Positions 32,693 to 41,854 of a DNA stretch of 64,000 nt are shown here, piece by piece. The first letter of the stretch is position 1. Every line of letters starts with the position of its first letter. This stretch comes from Flagellimonas algicola (GTDB taxonomy: Bacteria; Bacteroidota; Bacteroidia; Flavobacteriales; Flavobacteriaceae): positions 124,001-188,000 of the forward strand of contig NZ_VCNI01000003.1 of assembly GCF_005937185.1 (NCBI RefSeq), read 5' to 3'. The position numbers were made by a program, and so were the translations under genes. Below the pieces are notes generated by a model. It had not been told where the DNA came from. It did not search any database and was given only the letters and a program-made list of their open reading frames with translations.

Positions 32693-35383
32693 TCAATTCT
32701 CTATGATGTTAGGTGCCAGCCATTTTTCCGCCTCCTCCATTGGTATTCCTTTTCGTTCCGCAAAATCCGCTACTTGATCTAGTTTGATTTTTCCCAATCC
32801 AAAATACTTCGTTTCTGGATGTCCAAAATAATAGCCACTCACGCTGGCCGCCGGCCACATGGCCAAGCTGTCGGTCAGTTGAACTCCGATTTTTTCTTCC
32901 ACTTTGAGTAATTCCCAAATGGTCAACTTTTCCAAATGGTCAGGACACGCCGGATAACCAGGAGCTGGACGTATCCCTTGATACTTTTCGTCAATAAGGT
33001 CATCATTGGACAATGTCTCCGCCTTGGCATAACCCCAATGTTTGGTCCGTACTTCCTTATGCAGATATTCCGCAAAGGCTTCTGCCAAACGGTCGGCCAG
33101 TGCCTTTACCATGATGGAGCCGTAATCGTCCAGGTTTTTTTCATATTCCTGTGCCAATTCTTGGGTACCAAATCCTGTGGTCACACAAAAGCAGCCCATA
33201 TAATCCTGAATTCCCGTTGTCTTTGGAGCGATAAAATCCGCCAGAGCAATATTGGGAACGCCTTCCCGCTTTTTTAACTGTTGTCGTAGAGTGCGGAAAA
33301 CATACTGGGTGCTTTTGCCTTCCCCATTCTGGATAGCAAGTGCAATATCATCCTCATTGACCTGATTGGCTGGAAACAATCCAAAAATCGCTTTGGCTTT
33401 CAGCAGCTTTTCATCCAAAATCTGATCCAACATCTTTTGGGCGTCTTGAAATAGTTCTTGAGCTTGTTCGCCAACAACATCATCCTGGAGAATGTTGGGG
33501 TACTTTCCGTGAAGGTCCCAACTTCGGAAGAAGGGGCTCCAGTCAATGAAATCTTTTAGTTTTTTTAAATCGAAATCCTCCCAAACTTGAATTCCCAAGG
33601 CTTTGGGTTTTGTGATATCTGAAGCCTTCCAATTGATTTGCAATTTGTTTTGGCGTGCTCCCTCCAAGGTCAAATACTCCTTTTGTTTGGTCCGATTCAA
33701 AAATCGATCCCTGAAGCTTTCATAATCCAGTTTGATGGATTTTTTATAACCTTCTGAGGTATCTTTTTGCAAGAGGTCACCCACCACTGTTACCGCCCTA
33801 GATGCATCATTTACATGCACTACGGATTGGCTATACACCGGGTCAATCTTTACAGCTGTATGAGCTTTACTGGTCGTTGCTCCCCCTATCAGCAAGGGTA
33901 CGGTAAACTGTTGCCGTTCCATTTCCTTGGCCAAAAAAACCATCTCATCCAAGGAGGGTGTGATCAAACCACTTAAACCGATTACATCTACTTGTTCTTC
34001 CTTAGCCTTCTGAATTATGATTTCTGGGGGTACCATAACCCCTAAGTCCACAATTTCATAATTGTTGCAGGCCAAAACCACACTCACAATATTCTTTCCT
34101 ATATCGTGGACATCGCCTTTGACTGTTGCCATCAAAATTTTTCCTGCTGCGGAGGTAGTAGCATCCTTAGAGTCTTCAATATAAGGTGTGAGATAGGCAA
34201 CGGCTTTTTTCATCACCCTAGCCGATTTAACCACTTGCGGTAAAAACATTTTACCGCTTCCAAAGAGATCACCTACCACATTCATTCCGGTCATCAGATT
34301 GCCTTCAATAACCTCTAAAGGTCTTGATGCTTGTTGCCTTGCCTCCTCTATATCCTCCACAATAAATTGGTCTATTCCTTTGACCAAAGCACGCGTAATC
34401 CTGTTTTGAAGGGGTTCCTTGCGCCAGGATAAATCCACCTTGCTTTCTTTGGCCTTGCCAACTACCGTCTCTGCAAAATCCAAAAGGCGTTCGGTAGCAT
34501 CATCCCGTCTGTCCAGAATTACATCCTCCACATGCTCCAGTAGGTCTTTGGGAATATCATCATAGACTTCCAGTAAGGCAGGATTTACAATCCCTATGTT
34601 CATACCTGCCTGGATGGCATGATACAAAAACACGGAATGCATGGCCTCCCGTACCGGATTATTTCCTCGAAATGAGAATGAAACGTTGCTCACACCTCCG
34701 CTTACACTGCAATGCGGTAAGTTTTGACGAACCCAGCGAGTTCCCTCAATAAAATCGATGGCATTTTTGCGGTGCTCATCCATTCCTGTGGCCACTGGGA
34801 AAATGTTCAAATCGAAAATAATGTCTTCTGGAGGAAAGTTAACCTGATTCACCAAAACCTCGTAAGAGCGTTTGGCAATCTCTATCCTGCGCTCATAGTT
34901 GTCTGCTTGTCCTACTTCATCGAAAGCCATCACAATGACCGCAGCGCCATATCTTTTAATCAAAGTGGCCTGTCTTATAAACTCATCTTCCCCTTCTTTT
35001 AAGCTGATGGAATTCACCACACATTTCCCTTGGACAACCTGCAATCCTGCTTCAATAATTTCCCATTTGGAACTATCGATCATGATAGGAACACGGGCTA
35101 TATCAGGCTCCGAACCGATAAGGTTCAAAAAGTTGACCATGGCCTCCTTACCATCTATTAGGCCATCATCCATGTTAATGTCGATGATTTGGGCGCCGCC
35201 CTCTACCTGATGACGGGCCACATCCAAGGCTTCCTCAAATTTCCGCTCCTTGATCAAGCGCAGAAACTTTTTGGATCCGGCAACATTGGTCCGCTCCCCC
35301 ACATTGACAAAGTTGCTTTCTGGGGTGATGATCAGTGGTTCCAGACCACTAAGTTTCAGGTATTTTGTGTTTTTATCTATCAT
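32693..35383 (-). CDS. metH: Methionine synthase, pterin/cobalamin/activation part (MetH C-terminal subunit)
   Basis: 896 residues holding three of the four MetH modules: the methyl-THF domain ([18 protein letters not shown], about 25-290), the cobalamin domain with [19 protein letters not shown] (Asp-x-His-x-x-Gly; His is the cobalt ligand) near 415, and the SAM-dependent reactivation domain (about 580-896, with [12 protein letters not shown]). The homocysteine domain is a separate gene two positions upstream, so MetH is split. The ATG follows the stop codon of the ABM gene with no spacing, suggesting coupled translation. Confidence 0.95.
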   Translation of the reverse strand: MIDKNTKYLKLSGLEPLIITPESNFVNVGERTNVAGSKKFLRLIKERKFEEALDVARHQVEGGAQIIDINMDDGLIDGKEAMVNFLNLIGSEPDIARVPIMIDSSKWEIIEAGLQVVQGKCVVNSISLKEGEDEFIRQATLIKRYGAAVIVMAFDEVGQADNYERRIEIAKRSYEVLVNQVNFPPEDIIFDLNIFPVATGMDEHRKNAIDFIEGTRWVRQNLPHCSVSGGVSNVSFSFRGNNPVREAMHSVFLYHAIQAGMNIGIVNPALLEVYDDIPKDLLEHVEDVILDRRDDATERLLDFAETVVGKAKESKVDLSWRKEPLQNRITRALVKGIDQFIVEDIEEARQQASRPLEVIEGNLMTGMNVVGDLFGSGKMFLPQVVKSARVMKKAVAYLTPYIEDSKDATTSAAGKILMATVKGDVHDIGKNIVSVVLACNNYEIVDLGVMVPPEIIIQKAKEEQVDVIGLSGLITPSLDEMVFLAKEMERQQFTVPLLIGGATTSKAHTAVKIDPVYSQSVVHVNDASRAVTVVGDLLQKDTSEGYKKSIKLDYESFRDRFLNRTKQKEYLTLEGARQNKLQINWKASDITKPKALGIQVWEDFDLKKLKDFIDWSPFFRSWDLHGKYPNILQDDVVGEQAQELFQDAQKMLDQILDEKLLKAKAIFGLFPANQVNEDDIALAIQNGEGKSTQYVFRTLRQQLKKREGVPNIALADFIAPKTTGIQDYMGCFCVTTGFGTQELAQEYEKNLDDYGSIMVKALADRLAEAFAEYLHKEVRTKHWGYAKAETLSNDDLIDEKYQGIRPAPGYPACPDHLEKLTIWELLKVEEKIGVQLTDSLAMWPAASVSGYYFGHPETKYFGLGKIKLDQVADFAERKGIPMEEAEKWLAPNIIEN

Positions 35384-35665
35384 TTAGCTATAATGCAATA
35401 CTTCAGGAAAAGGTTCATAATACCGATGCAATAGATTTTTCCAGTCTTGATATTCATTTGATTTTCGAAATCCTTCCTCATGGTCCTCCAAGGTTTCCCA
35501 TTGGACCAGTAAAATGTACTGGTCTGGCCGTTCGATACACTTTTTGAGTTCATGGCGAATGTAGCCTTTCATCGTTTCAATAATTAATGAAGCTTTTTTA
35601 AAACTCGCTTCAAACTCCGATGTACGGCCATTCTTTATGTTCAATATTGCCACCTCTAGTACCAT
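35384..35665 (-). CDS. Antibiotic-biosynthesis-monooxygenase (ABM) domain protein
   Basis: 93 residues with a ferredoxin-like ABM fold (VLEVAILNIKNGRTSEFEASF, QYILLVQWETLEDHEEGFRKS, LHRYYEPFPEVLHY). Family members range from quinol and haem oxygenases to small isomerases, and no catalytic residue settles the role here. It is placed between the two halves of methionine synthase, six bases after the first and touching the second, so it shares their SAM-I control. Confidence 0.85.
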   Translation of the reverse strand: MVLEVAILNIKNGRTSEFEASFKKASLIIETMKGYIRHELKKCIERPDQYILLVQWETLEDHEEGFRKSNEYQDWKNLLHRYYEPFPEVLHYS

Positions 35666-35671
35666 ATCACC

Positions 35672-36673
35672 TTAAATCATCACCTGGGACATACGCGGTT
35701 CGTATTCCTTAACTAAATCTGCAATGGCCCTGATATGGTCGGGAGTGGTTCCGCAACAGCCGCCAACTATATTCACCAAACTCTTTTCCAAATATTCCTT
35801 GATCTGTTCGGCCATTTGCTCGGGAGTTTCGTCATACTCCCCAAAGGCATTGGGTAATCCGGCATTAGGGTGTGCAGAAATTGCAAATTCCGATTTGGCG
35901 GAAACCACCTCCAAATGGGGAACTAGTTGATTCGCACCCAAAGCACAGTTGAATCCAACGGACAAAATGGGCAAATGGGAAATGGATATCAAAAATGCCT
36001 CGGCGGTTTGGCCAGATAATGTTCTACCGGAAGCATCCGTAATAGTACCACTAACCATGATGGGAACATGGATGTTCCGTTCTTCCTTCACCTCTTCAAT
36101 TGCGAACAAGGCCGCCTTGGCGTTCAGGGTATCAAAAATGGTCTCTACCAACAGAATATCGGCTCCCCCATCCAACAAGGCTTCCACCTGCTGTTTATAG
36201 GCTATTCGCAACTCATCAAAAGAAATCGCCCTAAAACCAGGGTCATTTACATCGGGTGACATGCTGGCCGTTTTATTGGTAGGGCCTATACTTCCAGCTA
36301 CAAACCTAGGTTTGTGCGGTTCCTTGGCCGTAAATTCATCTGCCACTTTTTTGGCAATTCTGGCCGACTCGTAATTAAGTTCATAAACCAATTCTTCCAT
36401 GTGGTAATCTGCCATTCCAATGGTAGTTCCAGAAAAGGTGTTGGTTTCTACGATATCCGCACCCGCGTCAAAGTACTTGGCATGAACCTCGGCAATGGCC
36501 TTGGGTTGTGTCAGTGACAAAAGATCGTTATTCCCCACCAAAGGATGTTCCCAATTTTTGAAACGTTCCCCACGGAAATCTTCTTCGGTAAATTTATAAC
36601 GCTGCAGCATGGTACCCATAGCACCATCCAATACTAGTATGCGTTTTTGTAAAATGTCTTCAATTGCTTCCAT
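35672..36673 (-). CDS. metH: Methionine synthase, homocysteine-binding subunit (MetH N-terminal part)
   Basis: 333-residue homocysteine S-methyltransferase domain. [21 protein letters not shown] is the MetH N-terminus; zinc ligands are the Cys of [11 protein letters not shown] (about 245) and the pair in [14 protein letters not shown] (about 311-312). Length matches the first module of MetH, so together with the 896-residue protein this makes a two-subunit enzyme. A SAM-I riboswitch lies 115 bases upstream of its ATG. Confidence 0.95.
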   Translation of the reverse strand: MEAIEDILQKRILVLDGAMGTMLQRYKFTEEDFRGERFKNWEHPLVGNNDLLSLTQPKAIAEVHAKYFDAGADIVETNTFSGTTIGMADYHMEELVYELNYESARIAKKVADEFTAKEPHKPRFVAGSIGPTNKTASMSPDVNDPGFRAISFDELRIAYKQQVEALLDGGADILLVETIFDTLNAKAALFAIEEVKEERNIHVPIMVSGTITDASGRTLSGQTAEAFLISISHLPILSVGFNCALGANQLVPHLEVVSAKSEFAISAHPNAGLPNAFGEYDETPEQMAEQIKEYLEKSLVNIVGGCCGTTPDHIRAIADLVKEYEPRMSQVMI

Positions 36674-36787
36674 AACAACATAGTCCCGTAAAGGGATTTA
36701 GAGGTATCAAGAAAGTTGCGGAAACGACGTTGAGAAGTATTCTTTGCGTTATCCATCCCAGAACAATCAAATATTGACGTTTTGTGG

Positions 36788-36882
36788 GTAGAATGTAGCA
36801 CCTTCTTAGATCCAAGAAATGGAATTCCTAAGGGTTGCTAAGGCTTCATCGGGTCTATTCCCTCCACCTTTCTTGATAACCA
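36788..36882 (-). promoter_or_regulatory. SAM-I (S-box) riboswitch upstream of metH
   Basis: The minus strand carries the conserved core in order: ATCAAGAAAGGTGGAGGGA, then GACCCGATGAAGCC, TTAGCAACCC and, after a variable stem, AAGGTGCTACATTC. This matches the S-box pattern of kink-turn, J1/2 and P4 segments. It is nearly identical to the aptamer before metY. High SAM should reduce expression of metH1-ABM-metH2-metF. I could not identify a clear terminator, so control may be translational; a TCCC/GGGA hairpin lies just before the metH ATG. Confidence 0.93.
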
Positions 36883-36907
36883 ATTCAATTTTTTAATGAA
36901 CTGAGGA

Positions 36908-36938
36908 CAAAATAACCACGTTTTGTCCTCAAAAACAA
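36908..36938 (-). promoter_or_regulatory. Promoter of the metH operon, inside an inverted repeat
   Basis: TTG (36936-36938), 20 bases, then TTATTTTG (36908-36915), one mismatch from TAnnTTTG. Transcription would begin about 20 bases before the aptamer. The sequence is also a hairpin: GAGGACAAAA and TTTTGTCCTC (36903-36930) pair around 8 bases. Confidence 0.55.
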
Positions 36939-36958
36939 CAGAAATCTACATTTTGTTG

Positions 36959-36997
36959 GTCAATACCCTCCTAAGCGTTGCATAAGAGGGCGTTGAC
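36959..36997 (-). terminator. Possible terminator after the sulfite-reduction operon
   Basis: GTCAA..CCCTC and GAGGG..TTGAC pair with a two-base internal mismatch, 27 bases after the ferredoxin-NADP reductase stop. There is no T-run after it, so termination is uncertain. Confidence 0.4.
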
Positions 36998-37023
36998 TAA
37001 CTCAAAATAATCTAAAAAAAGCT

Positions 37024-38085
37024 CTAGACTATGCTTTGCACCACCTCTTTTTTGGCTTCTTTTTTGGAGCCGTCAAATCCTTGCACTCCGCCAACGGTGG
37101 TATATTTCATTACAAATCGTTTATCTGGATTGATAATTTGATACGCATACTGACACATTACAGCCGCTTCATGGAATCCGGATAAAATCAATTTCAACTT
37201 ACCTTCATAGGTGTTTACGTCGCCAATAGCAAAAACACCCGGAATATTGGTCTGGTAATCCTTGGCATTGTTTACTTTGATGGCGTTCTTCTGAATTTCC
37301 AAGCCCCAGTTGCCGATGGGGCCCAATTTTGGTGACAAACCAAACAATGGAATAAAGTAGTCTGTTTCCACATAGGTCTGACCCTTGGCTTCATCATTAT
37401 GTTTGATGACCACCGCTTTTAGCTCATTTTCTCCATGGATTTCCTTCACTTCCGCCTCTGTATACAATTGGATTTTTCCCAATTTGGCCAATTCAGAAGC
37501 TTTTTCAACAGAATCCAAGGCTCCTCTAAACTCATTTCTTCGGTGTACTAAGGCCACTTCCGAAGCTATGTCTGCCAAATAGATGGCCCAATCCAAGGCA
37601 GAATCACCTCCACCTGCGATCACTACTTTTTTATCCCGATATACTTCAGGGTCCTTGATCATATAGACCACACCTTTGTCCTCGTATTTCGCAATATTGG
37701 AAATTAAAGGTTTTCTGGGCTCAAAAGAGCCTAATCCACCAGCGATTACAACAACTGGAGCATGGTGTTGGGTTCCTTTGTTTGTGGTAACAATGAAGGA
37801 ACCATCTTCTTGCTTCTCCAAGGTTTCGGCACGTTCTCCCAAAGTAAACCCTGGCTCAAAAGGCTTTATTTGCTCCATCAGCCTATCTACTAAATCTCCT
37901 GCCAAAATCTCTGGATAAGCAGGGATATCATAAATCGGTTTTTTGGGATAAATCTCTGAACATTGGCCCCCTGGTTGCGGAAGTGCGTCAATCAAATGGG
38001 TCTTAAGCTTTAAAAGTCCAGCCTCAAACACGGTAAATAAACCGGTTGGTCCAGCTCCAATAATAAGTATATCTGTCTTTATCAT
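37024..38085 (-). CDS. Ferredoxin-NADP reductase, thioredoxin-reductase-like type
   Basis: 353-residue FAD/NAD(P) oxidoreductase. FAD motif DILIIGAGPTGLFTVFEAG at the N-terminus, NAD(P) motif VVIAGGGDSALDWAIYLAD at about 155, and GVFAIGDVNTYEGK near 290. The Cys-x-x-Cys of true thioredoxin reductases is missing (QCSEIYPKKPIYDI region), which places it with the TrxR-like ferredoxin-NADP reductases. As last gene of the sulfite-reduction operon it probably reduces the ferredoxin used by the sulfite reductase. It overlaps cobA by four bases. Confidence 0.92.
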   Translation of the reverse strand: MIKTDILIIGAGPTGLFTVFEAGLLKLKTHLIDALPQPGGQCSEIYPKKPIYDIPAYPEILAGDLVDRLMEQIKPFEPGFTLGERAETLEKQEDGSFIVTTNKGTQHHAPVVVIAGGLGSFEPRKPLISNIAKYEDKGVVYMIKDPEVYRDKKVVIAGGGDSALDWAIYLADIASEVALVHRRNEFRGALDSVEKASELAKLGKIQLYTEAEVKEIHGENELKAVVIKHNDEAKGQTYVETDYFIPLFGLSPKLGPIGNWGLEIQKNAIKVNNAKDYQTNIPGVFAIGDVNTYEGKLKLILSGFHEAAVMCQYAYQIINPDKRFVMKYTTVGGVQGFDGSKKEAKKEVVQSIV

Positions 38086-38864
38086 CTTATTCCTTTTTCT
38101 ACTAACTCCAATTCTTTGTTTCTGTTTTCTTTTTGAATTTCCAATAATCGCTGTCGATGGTTCACCACCTCGCCAATAATTATAATGGCAGGATTGGATA
38201 ACTGCTGCTCCTTTGCCTTGTACTCAATGGAAGCAACAGTTCCAATTCCTATTTTTTCGTTCTCTTTGGTTCCATTTTGAATAATGGCCACCGGAACTTC
38301 CGATTTTCCTTCTTTTTTGAACAACTCCACTATCTGCGACAACTTTGACATTCCCATCAAAATCAGAACCGTTGCGTTTGATTTCGCCGCCAATTCCACA
38401 TCCTTGGAAAGTTGGTGTTCTTTGGTAGTACCTGTAATCACCCAGAAACTCTCGGTTGCCCCTCTCTTGGTGACCGGAATATTCTGTGATGCCGGGACGG
38501 AAACTGCGGATGAAATCCCTGGCACAACGGCTACTTCAACACCAAATTGGGCAGCGTATTCCATTTCCTCGGCACCGCGGCCAAAAACGAACGGATCCCC
38601 ACCTTTAAGACGCACCACATGACCTTTGGTCTGTGCCCTTTGAACAATCAATTCATTGATTTGGTTCTGCTGGTAGGCATAGCATCCCTTTCGTTTTCCT
38701 ACGAAAATCTTCTCTGCATTTGGCGCATATTCCAAGAGTTGGGCATCCACCAAGGCGTCATAAAGAACCACATCGGCAGCTTCCAAGGCTTTGATTCCCT
38801 TGAGCGTTATCAAATCCACATCCCCGGGACCTGCTCCAACTACTGTCAATTTTCCGTTATACAT
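38082..38864 (-). CDS. cobA: Uroporphyrinogen-III C-methyltransferase
   Basis: 260-residue SAM-dependent methylase that makes precorrin-2, the precursor of sirohaem. Motifs: VVGAGPGDVDLITLKG at residue 6, VRLKGGDPFVFGRGAEE near 83, GISSAVSVPASQNIPVTKRG near 110, TVLILMGMSK. It is the single-domain type, without the CysG oxidase/ferrochelatase half. Start ATG 38864 overlaps the sulfite reductase stop by eight bases, so it supplies the cofactor of its upstream neighbour. Confidence 0.95.
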   Translation of the reverse strand: MYNGKLTVVGAGPGDVDLITLKGIKALEAADVVLYDALVDAQLLEYAPNAEKIFVGKRKGCYAYQQNQINELIVQRAQTKGHVVRLKGGDPFVFGRGAEEMEYAAQFGVEVAVVPGISSAVSVPASQNIPVTKRGATESFWVITGTTKEHQLSKDVELAAKSNATVLILMGMSKLSQIVELFKKEGKSEVPVAIIQNGTKENEKIGIGTVASIEYKAKEQQLSNPAIIIIGEVVNHRQRLLEIQKENRNKELELVEKGIR

Positions 38865-40947
38865 GTGCCAGTTCCAATTTTCTATAGGCTTCCAATTTTT
38901 CCAAAACTGATTTCGCATCAATCAGAAAACTCTCTGCAAATGCTTGGCTTGGTTTGTTCTTGTTCAACTGAAGTGCCAAATCCGAAAAACTTCCTGCAAG
39001 GCCAATTTTATCGGTTTCCACATAGAGTCTATCGAAATCCTTGATAATCCCTGAATGGGTATTCACTTTTACTTTTTCCGAAGTCAACAGGGCCTTGGCC
39101 GAGTTCACTATGGATTGATAGGAGTAATAAATACTTGCGGCCCATTTTTCCTCATTCAGCGCTTCTTGGGCACTGTCAATTTTTTCTTGACTTTCAAAGA
39201 ACAGGGTAGCTACAAGATCCACGATGACCCCGGCACACTCCCCAATACCTATCTCCTTTTTATATTTTTCCTCGGTTCCCCAATCAATAAAGTCTTCTGG
39301 GGTAAGGTTTTCAATATCCGCCAAAGGTTTTAGGAAATCATAGAAATAATGTTCTCCTTTTTCCCAATAGTAATCAGCAAATGAGGCGCCGTTTCCGTTA
39401 CTGTTGAAATCGTCCAAAATCAACCGCAATGCTTGAGGTCCCCTTTTACTTGGAACCTTAATCACTTTGTCCGCAAATCTGGCTTTTCCATTTCCAAAGT
39501 TTCCACCTCCCAATAACACTTGAAGTGCCGGCGCTACCAATTTGTCTTTGGTACGAATGGACATTCCTTGAAAACCTATATTGGCCATATTGTGTTGCCC
39601 ACAGGCGTTCATACAACCGCTAATCTTGATGACCACATCAGGGTTGCTGATATACTGCGGATATTCTGCTTTGATTACCCGCTCCAATTCCTCAGCTATA
39701 CCTGTGCTACTTGAAATTCCAAGATTACAGGTATCCGTACCAGGGCAAGCCGTGATGTCCAGGGCCTTATTATACCCAGCCTCTACGAATCCCAATTTTT
39801 CCAATTCGCTATAAAAGAATGGCACCAACGCTTCCTTCACATACGGAATTAATATATTTTGACGCAGTGAAAGTCGAATTTCCCCTGCCGCATAGTCTTG
39901 AACCAATCGAGCCAGTTTTCTGGCTTTATCGGTATAGAAATCACCCAATAACACTTTTATTCCAATGGCAACATAGCCCTTCTGTTTTTGCTGAACCAAG
40001 TTGGTGGATTTCCAATTATTGAAAGCTTCAGCATCCTCAATTTGCACTTGAGGTACCTCCACATTGGCCACTACAGGCCTTGGATAAGTTTCAAAGTCAA
40101 TAGGGTAAGTTTGATGGGGGATAGCCAATTGCTCTTCCTCCAAAAGTGCCTTGAATCCATCAAGCCCAATGTCTTTCAGCAAGAATTTCAATCTAGCTTT
40201 GGCCCTACTCTTTCTTTCTCCATGCCGGTCAAAAATGCGGATAACTCCTTCCATGAGGGGAATGATTTTATCCGTAGGTAAGAAGCTATATAATTCATCA
40301 GCATGACGCGGTTGAGATCCAAGACCACCGGCCAACATCACCTTAAATCCTCTTTCCCCATTTTTGATTTTGGCTATAAAGCCCAAATCGTGCATGTATG
40401 ACAGTCCGGTATCGGCATCACTGGCAGAGAAGGAAACTTTGAACTTACGTCCCATTTCCTGACCGATAGGATTTCTCAAAAAATATTGGAATACCGCATG
40501 GGCATAAGGGGAAACATCAAAAGGTTCATCGACATCTATTCCAGCGGTTTCACTGGCGGTAACGTTCCGAACTGTATTACCACAAGCTTCGCGCAGGGTA
40601 ACGTCGTCCCGCTCCAATTCTGCCCATAGTTCAGGGGTACGTTCCAAGTCTACATAATGGATTTGTATATCCTGTCTCGTGGTAATGTGCAATCTCCCTC
40701 TGGAATATTCATCAGAAACATCACAAATACGAAGTAGTTGCTTGGAGGACACCTTGCCATAAGGCAACTTGATCCTAACCATCTGCACACCTTGCTGACG
40801 CTGCCCATAGACTCCACGAGCTAAACGGAGGCTTCTGAATTTTTCCTCGTCCACCTCGCCACCTTTGAACTGTCGAATTTTTCTTTCCAATTCGATGATG
40901 TCCTTTTCTACTACAGGATTTTCTATTTCTGTTCTAAAGCTTTGCAT
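38857..40947 (-). CDS. sir: Sirohaem-dependent sulfite reductase with C-terminal HEPN domain
   Basis: 696 residues. About 1-560 is a nitrite/sulfite reductase with two half-repeats; the [4Fe-4S]/sirohaem ligands are ITACPGTDTCNLG (C-x5-C) near 405 and KISGCMNACGQH (C-x3-C) near 445. Residues about 590-696 form a HEPN-like helical domain (ALNEEKWAASIYYSYQSIVNSAKALL, NTHSGIIKDFDRLY) without the Rx4-6H RNase motif. It reduces sulfite to sulfide, probably with ferredoxin. Nitrite reduction is possible in this family, but the flanking cysH and cobA favour sulfite. The tail's role is unknown. Confidence 0.93.
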   Translation of the reverse strand: MQSFRTEIENPVVEKDIIELERKIRQFKGGEVDEEKFRSLRLARGVYGQRQQGVQMVRIKLPYGKVSSKQLLRICDVSDEYSRGRLHITTRQDIQIHYVDLERTPELWAELERDDVTLREACGNTVRNVTASETAGIDVDEPFDVSPYAHAVFQYFLRNPIGQEMGRKFKVSFSASDADTGLSYMHDLGFIAKIKNGERGFKVMLAGGLGSQPRHADELYSFLPTDKIIPLMEGVIRIFDRHGERKSRAKARLKFLLKDIGLDGFKALLEEEQLAIPHQTYPIDFETYPRPVVANVEVPQVQIEDAEAFNNWKSTNLVQQKQKGYVAIGIKVLLGDFYTDKARKLARLVQDYAAGEIRLSLRQNILIPYVKEALVPFFYSELEKLGFVEAGYNKALDITACPGTDTCNLGISSSTGIAEELERVIKAEYPQYISNPDVVIKISGCMNACGQHNMANIGFQGMSIRTKDKLVAPALQVLLGGGNFGNGKARFADKVIKVPSKRGPQALRLILDDFNSNGNGASFADYYWEKGEHYFYDFLKPLADIENLTPEDFIDWGTEEKYKKEIGIGECAGVIVDLVATLFFESQEKIDSAQEALNEEKWAASIYYSYQSIVNSAKALLTSEKVKVNTHSGIIKDFDRLYVETDKIGLAGSFSDLALQLNKNKPSQAFAESFLIDAKSVLEKLEAYRKLELAHV

Positions 40948-40954
40948 AATCGAA

Positions 40955-41578
40955 TTATTGTAAATGAATTCCGCACTCCCTTGTTTCCAAGGCTTTTACA
41001 GGATCAAAATAGGTGCTGTTTTTTGGTAAATCGTAGGCTTCCAAATAGCTGTCCAGGTCATCATCTGTCCAATAGTAAAAGGGACTCACTTTCAAAACAC
41101 CTTCTTTTGAATAGCTCAAAATATCTTTCTCACTTCTGAGTGCAGTCTGGCGAATCCGAATATTGGTGAACCAAATGTCGGGCTGGTGATCTTCCAACGC
41201 TCTGCGAAAAGGTTCAAGTTTTACGATTTCCGAAAACTCCAAATGTTCAGGTTGATCCGACGCAGGAAAACCCAATCGATGCTCTATAAATGCCCGTGTC
41301 TCCCTAGGCACATACGTATTTAGTTTGAGTTTGAACCGATCAGTCAATATGCCCGCATGTTCATATGTTTCGGGAAGATTGTATCCAGTATCACACCACA
41401 CCACATCGATTTCGGGATCGATTCGTTGAAAAGTGCTCAACAAAACGGCAGAATACTTTCCAAAACTTGTCGTCACAATTCGCTTATTGGACAATCGCAT
41501 CGCCCATTCAATAATTTCTTCAGGTGGTATGCCCCTAAACTGTTTGTTATAATATTCGGTGTCGATATTTAATTTCAT
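40955..41578 (-). CDS. cysH: Phosphoadenylyl/adenylyl-sulfate reductase (CysH-like, copy 1)
   Basis: 207 residues. The PP-loop is RIVTTSFGKYSAVLLSTF at about 33-50, followed by VVWCDTGYNLPETYEHA and the catalytic C-terminal ETRECGIH. There are no extra Cys-Cys pairs of the iron-sulfur APS reductases, which points to the PAPS type. It makes sulfite for the sulfite reductase that starts seven bases later. ATP sulfurylase genes are not in the window. The promoter carries a pair of 17-bp palindromes. Confidence 0.9.
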   Translation of the reverse strand: MKLNIDTEYYNKQFRGIPPEEIIEWAMRLSNKRIVTTSFGKYSAVLLSTFQRIDPEIDVVWCDTGYNLPETYEHAGILTDRFKLKLNTYVPRETRAFIEHRLGFPASDQPEHLEFSEIVKLEPFRRALEDHQPDIWFTNIRIRQTALRSEKDILSYSKEGVLKVSPFYYWTDDDLDSYLEAYDLPKNSTYFDPVKALETRECGIHLQ

Positions 41579-41583
41579 ATTAC

Positions 41584-41679
41584 CCTATGGATTTAATAGG
41601 AATATCAAAGATAGTCCTTCAGACATAACAAATGGTTAAAAACTTTATAAATTTACATTTACCCTATAGTTTTTATAGA
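41584..41679 (-). promoter_or_regulatory. cysH/sulfite-reductase promoter with two CCTAT-N7-ATAGG operators
   Basis: Proximal palindrome CCTATGGATTTAATAGG (41584-41600) and distal CCTATAGTTTTTATAGA (41663-41679) are 79 bp apart start to start. Between them on the minus strand is an exact TATCTTTG -7 box (41606-41613), five bases from the proximal site. The proximal site thus lies at the transcription start, about six bases before the ATG. Spacing is the same at 42770-42866. Confidence 0.75.
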
Positions 41680-41751
41680 TTTAATGAAAATCGAGGCTAA
41701 TTTTTATGGATTTTCCACCTACATCCTATGTAAACAGCATATTTTTTGACC

Positions 41752-41844
41752 TCAAGAAAGTAAATAGATCAAGTTGGTGTTTCAAATTATTTCCAATGCA
41801 GCGTCCCTGACTTACGGCTTTAACCCGTGCATGGAACGCTTGTT
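41752..41844 (-). pseudogene. Relic of an Rrf2 regulator gene, last 31 codons
   Basis: Between cysH2 and the cysH1 promoter the minus strand reads NKRSMHGLKP, stop, VRDAALEII, stop, NTNLIYLLS, stop. It aligns without gaps to the C-terminus of the intact Rrf2 protein at 42938 (NKCSVHKLMIQVRDSALEVY then RNTTLADLIS), with 16 of 30 residues identical. The distance from its terminal stop to the distal operator (72 bases) equals that at the intact gene (71). Two internal stops and loss of a Cys show it is dead. Confidence 0.85.
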
Positions 41845-41854
41845 AAATTAGAGT

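Noticed and set aside
36901-36932. GAGGACAAAA/TTTTGTCCTC hairpin as terminator of the sulfite-reduction operon
   Set aside because: It has no trailing T-run and overlaps a better promoter call with TTG-N20-TTATTTTG; I report it as part of that promoter.
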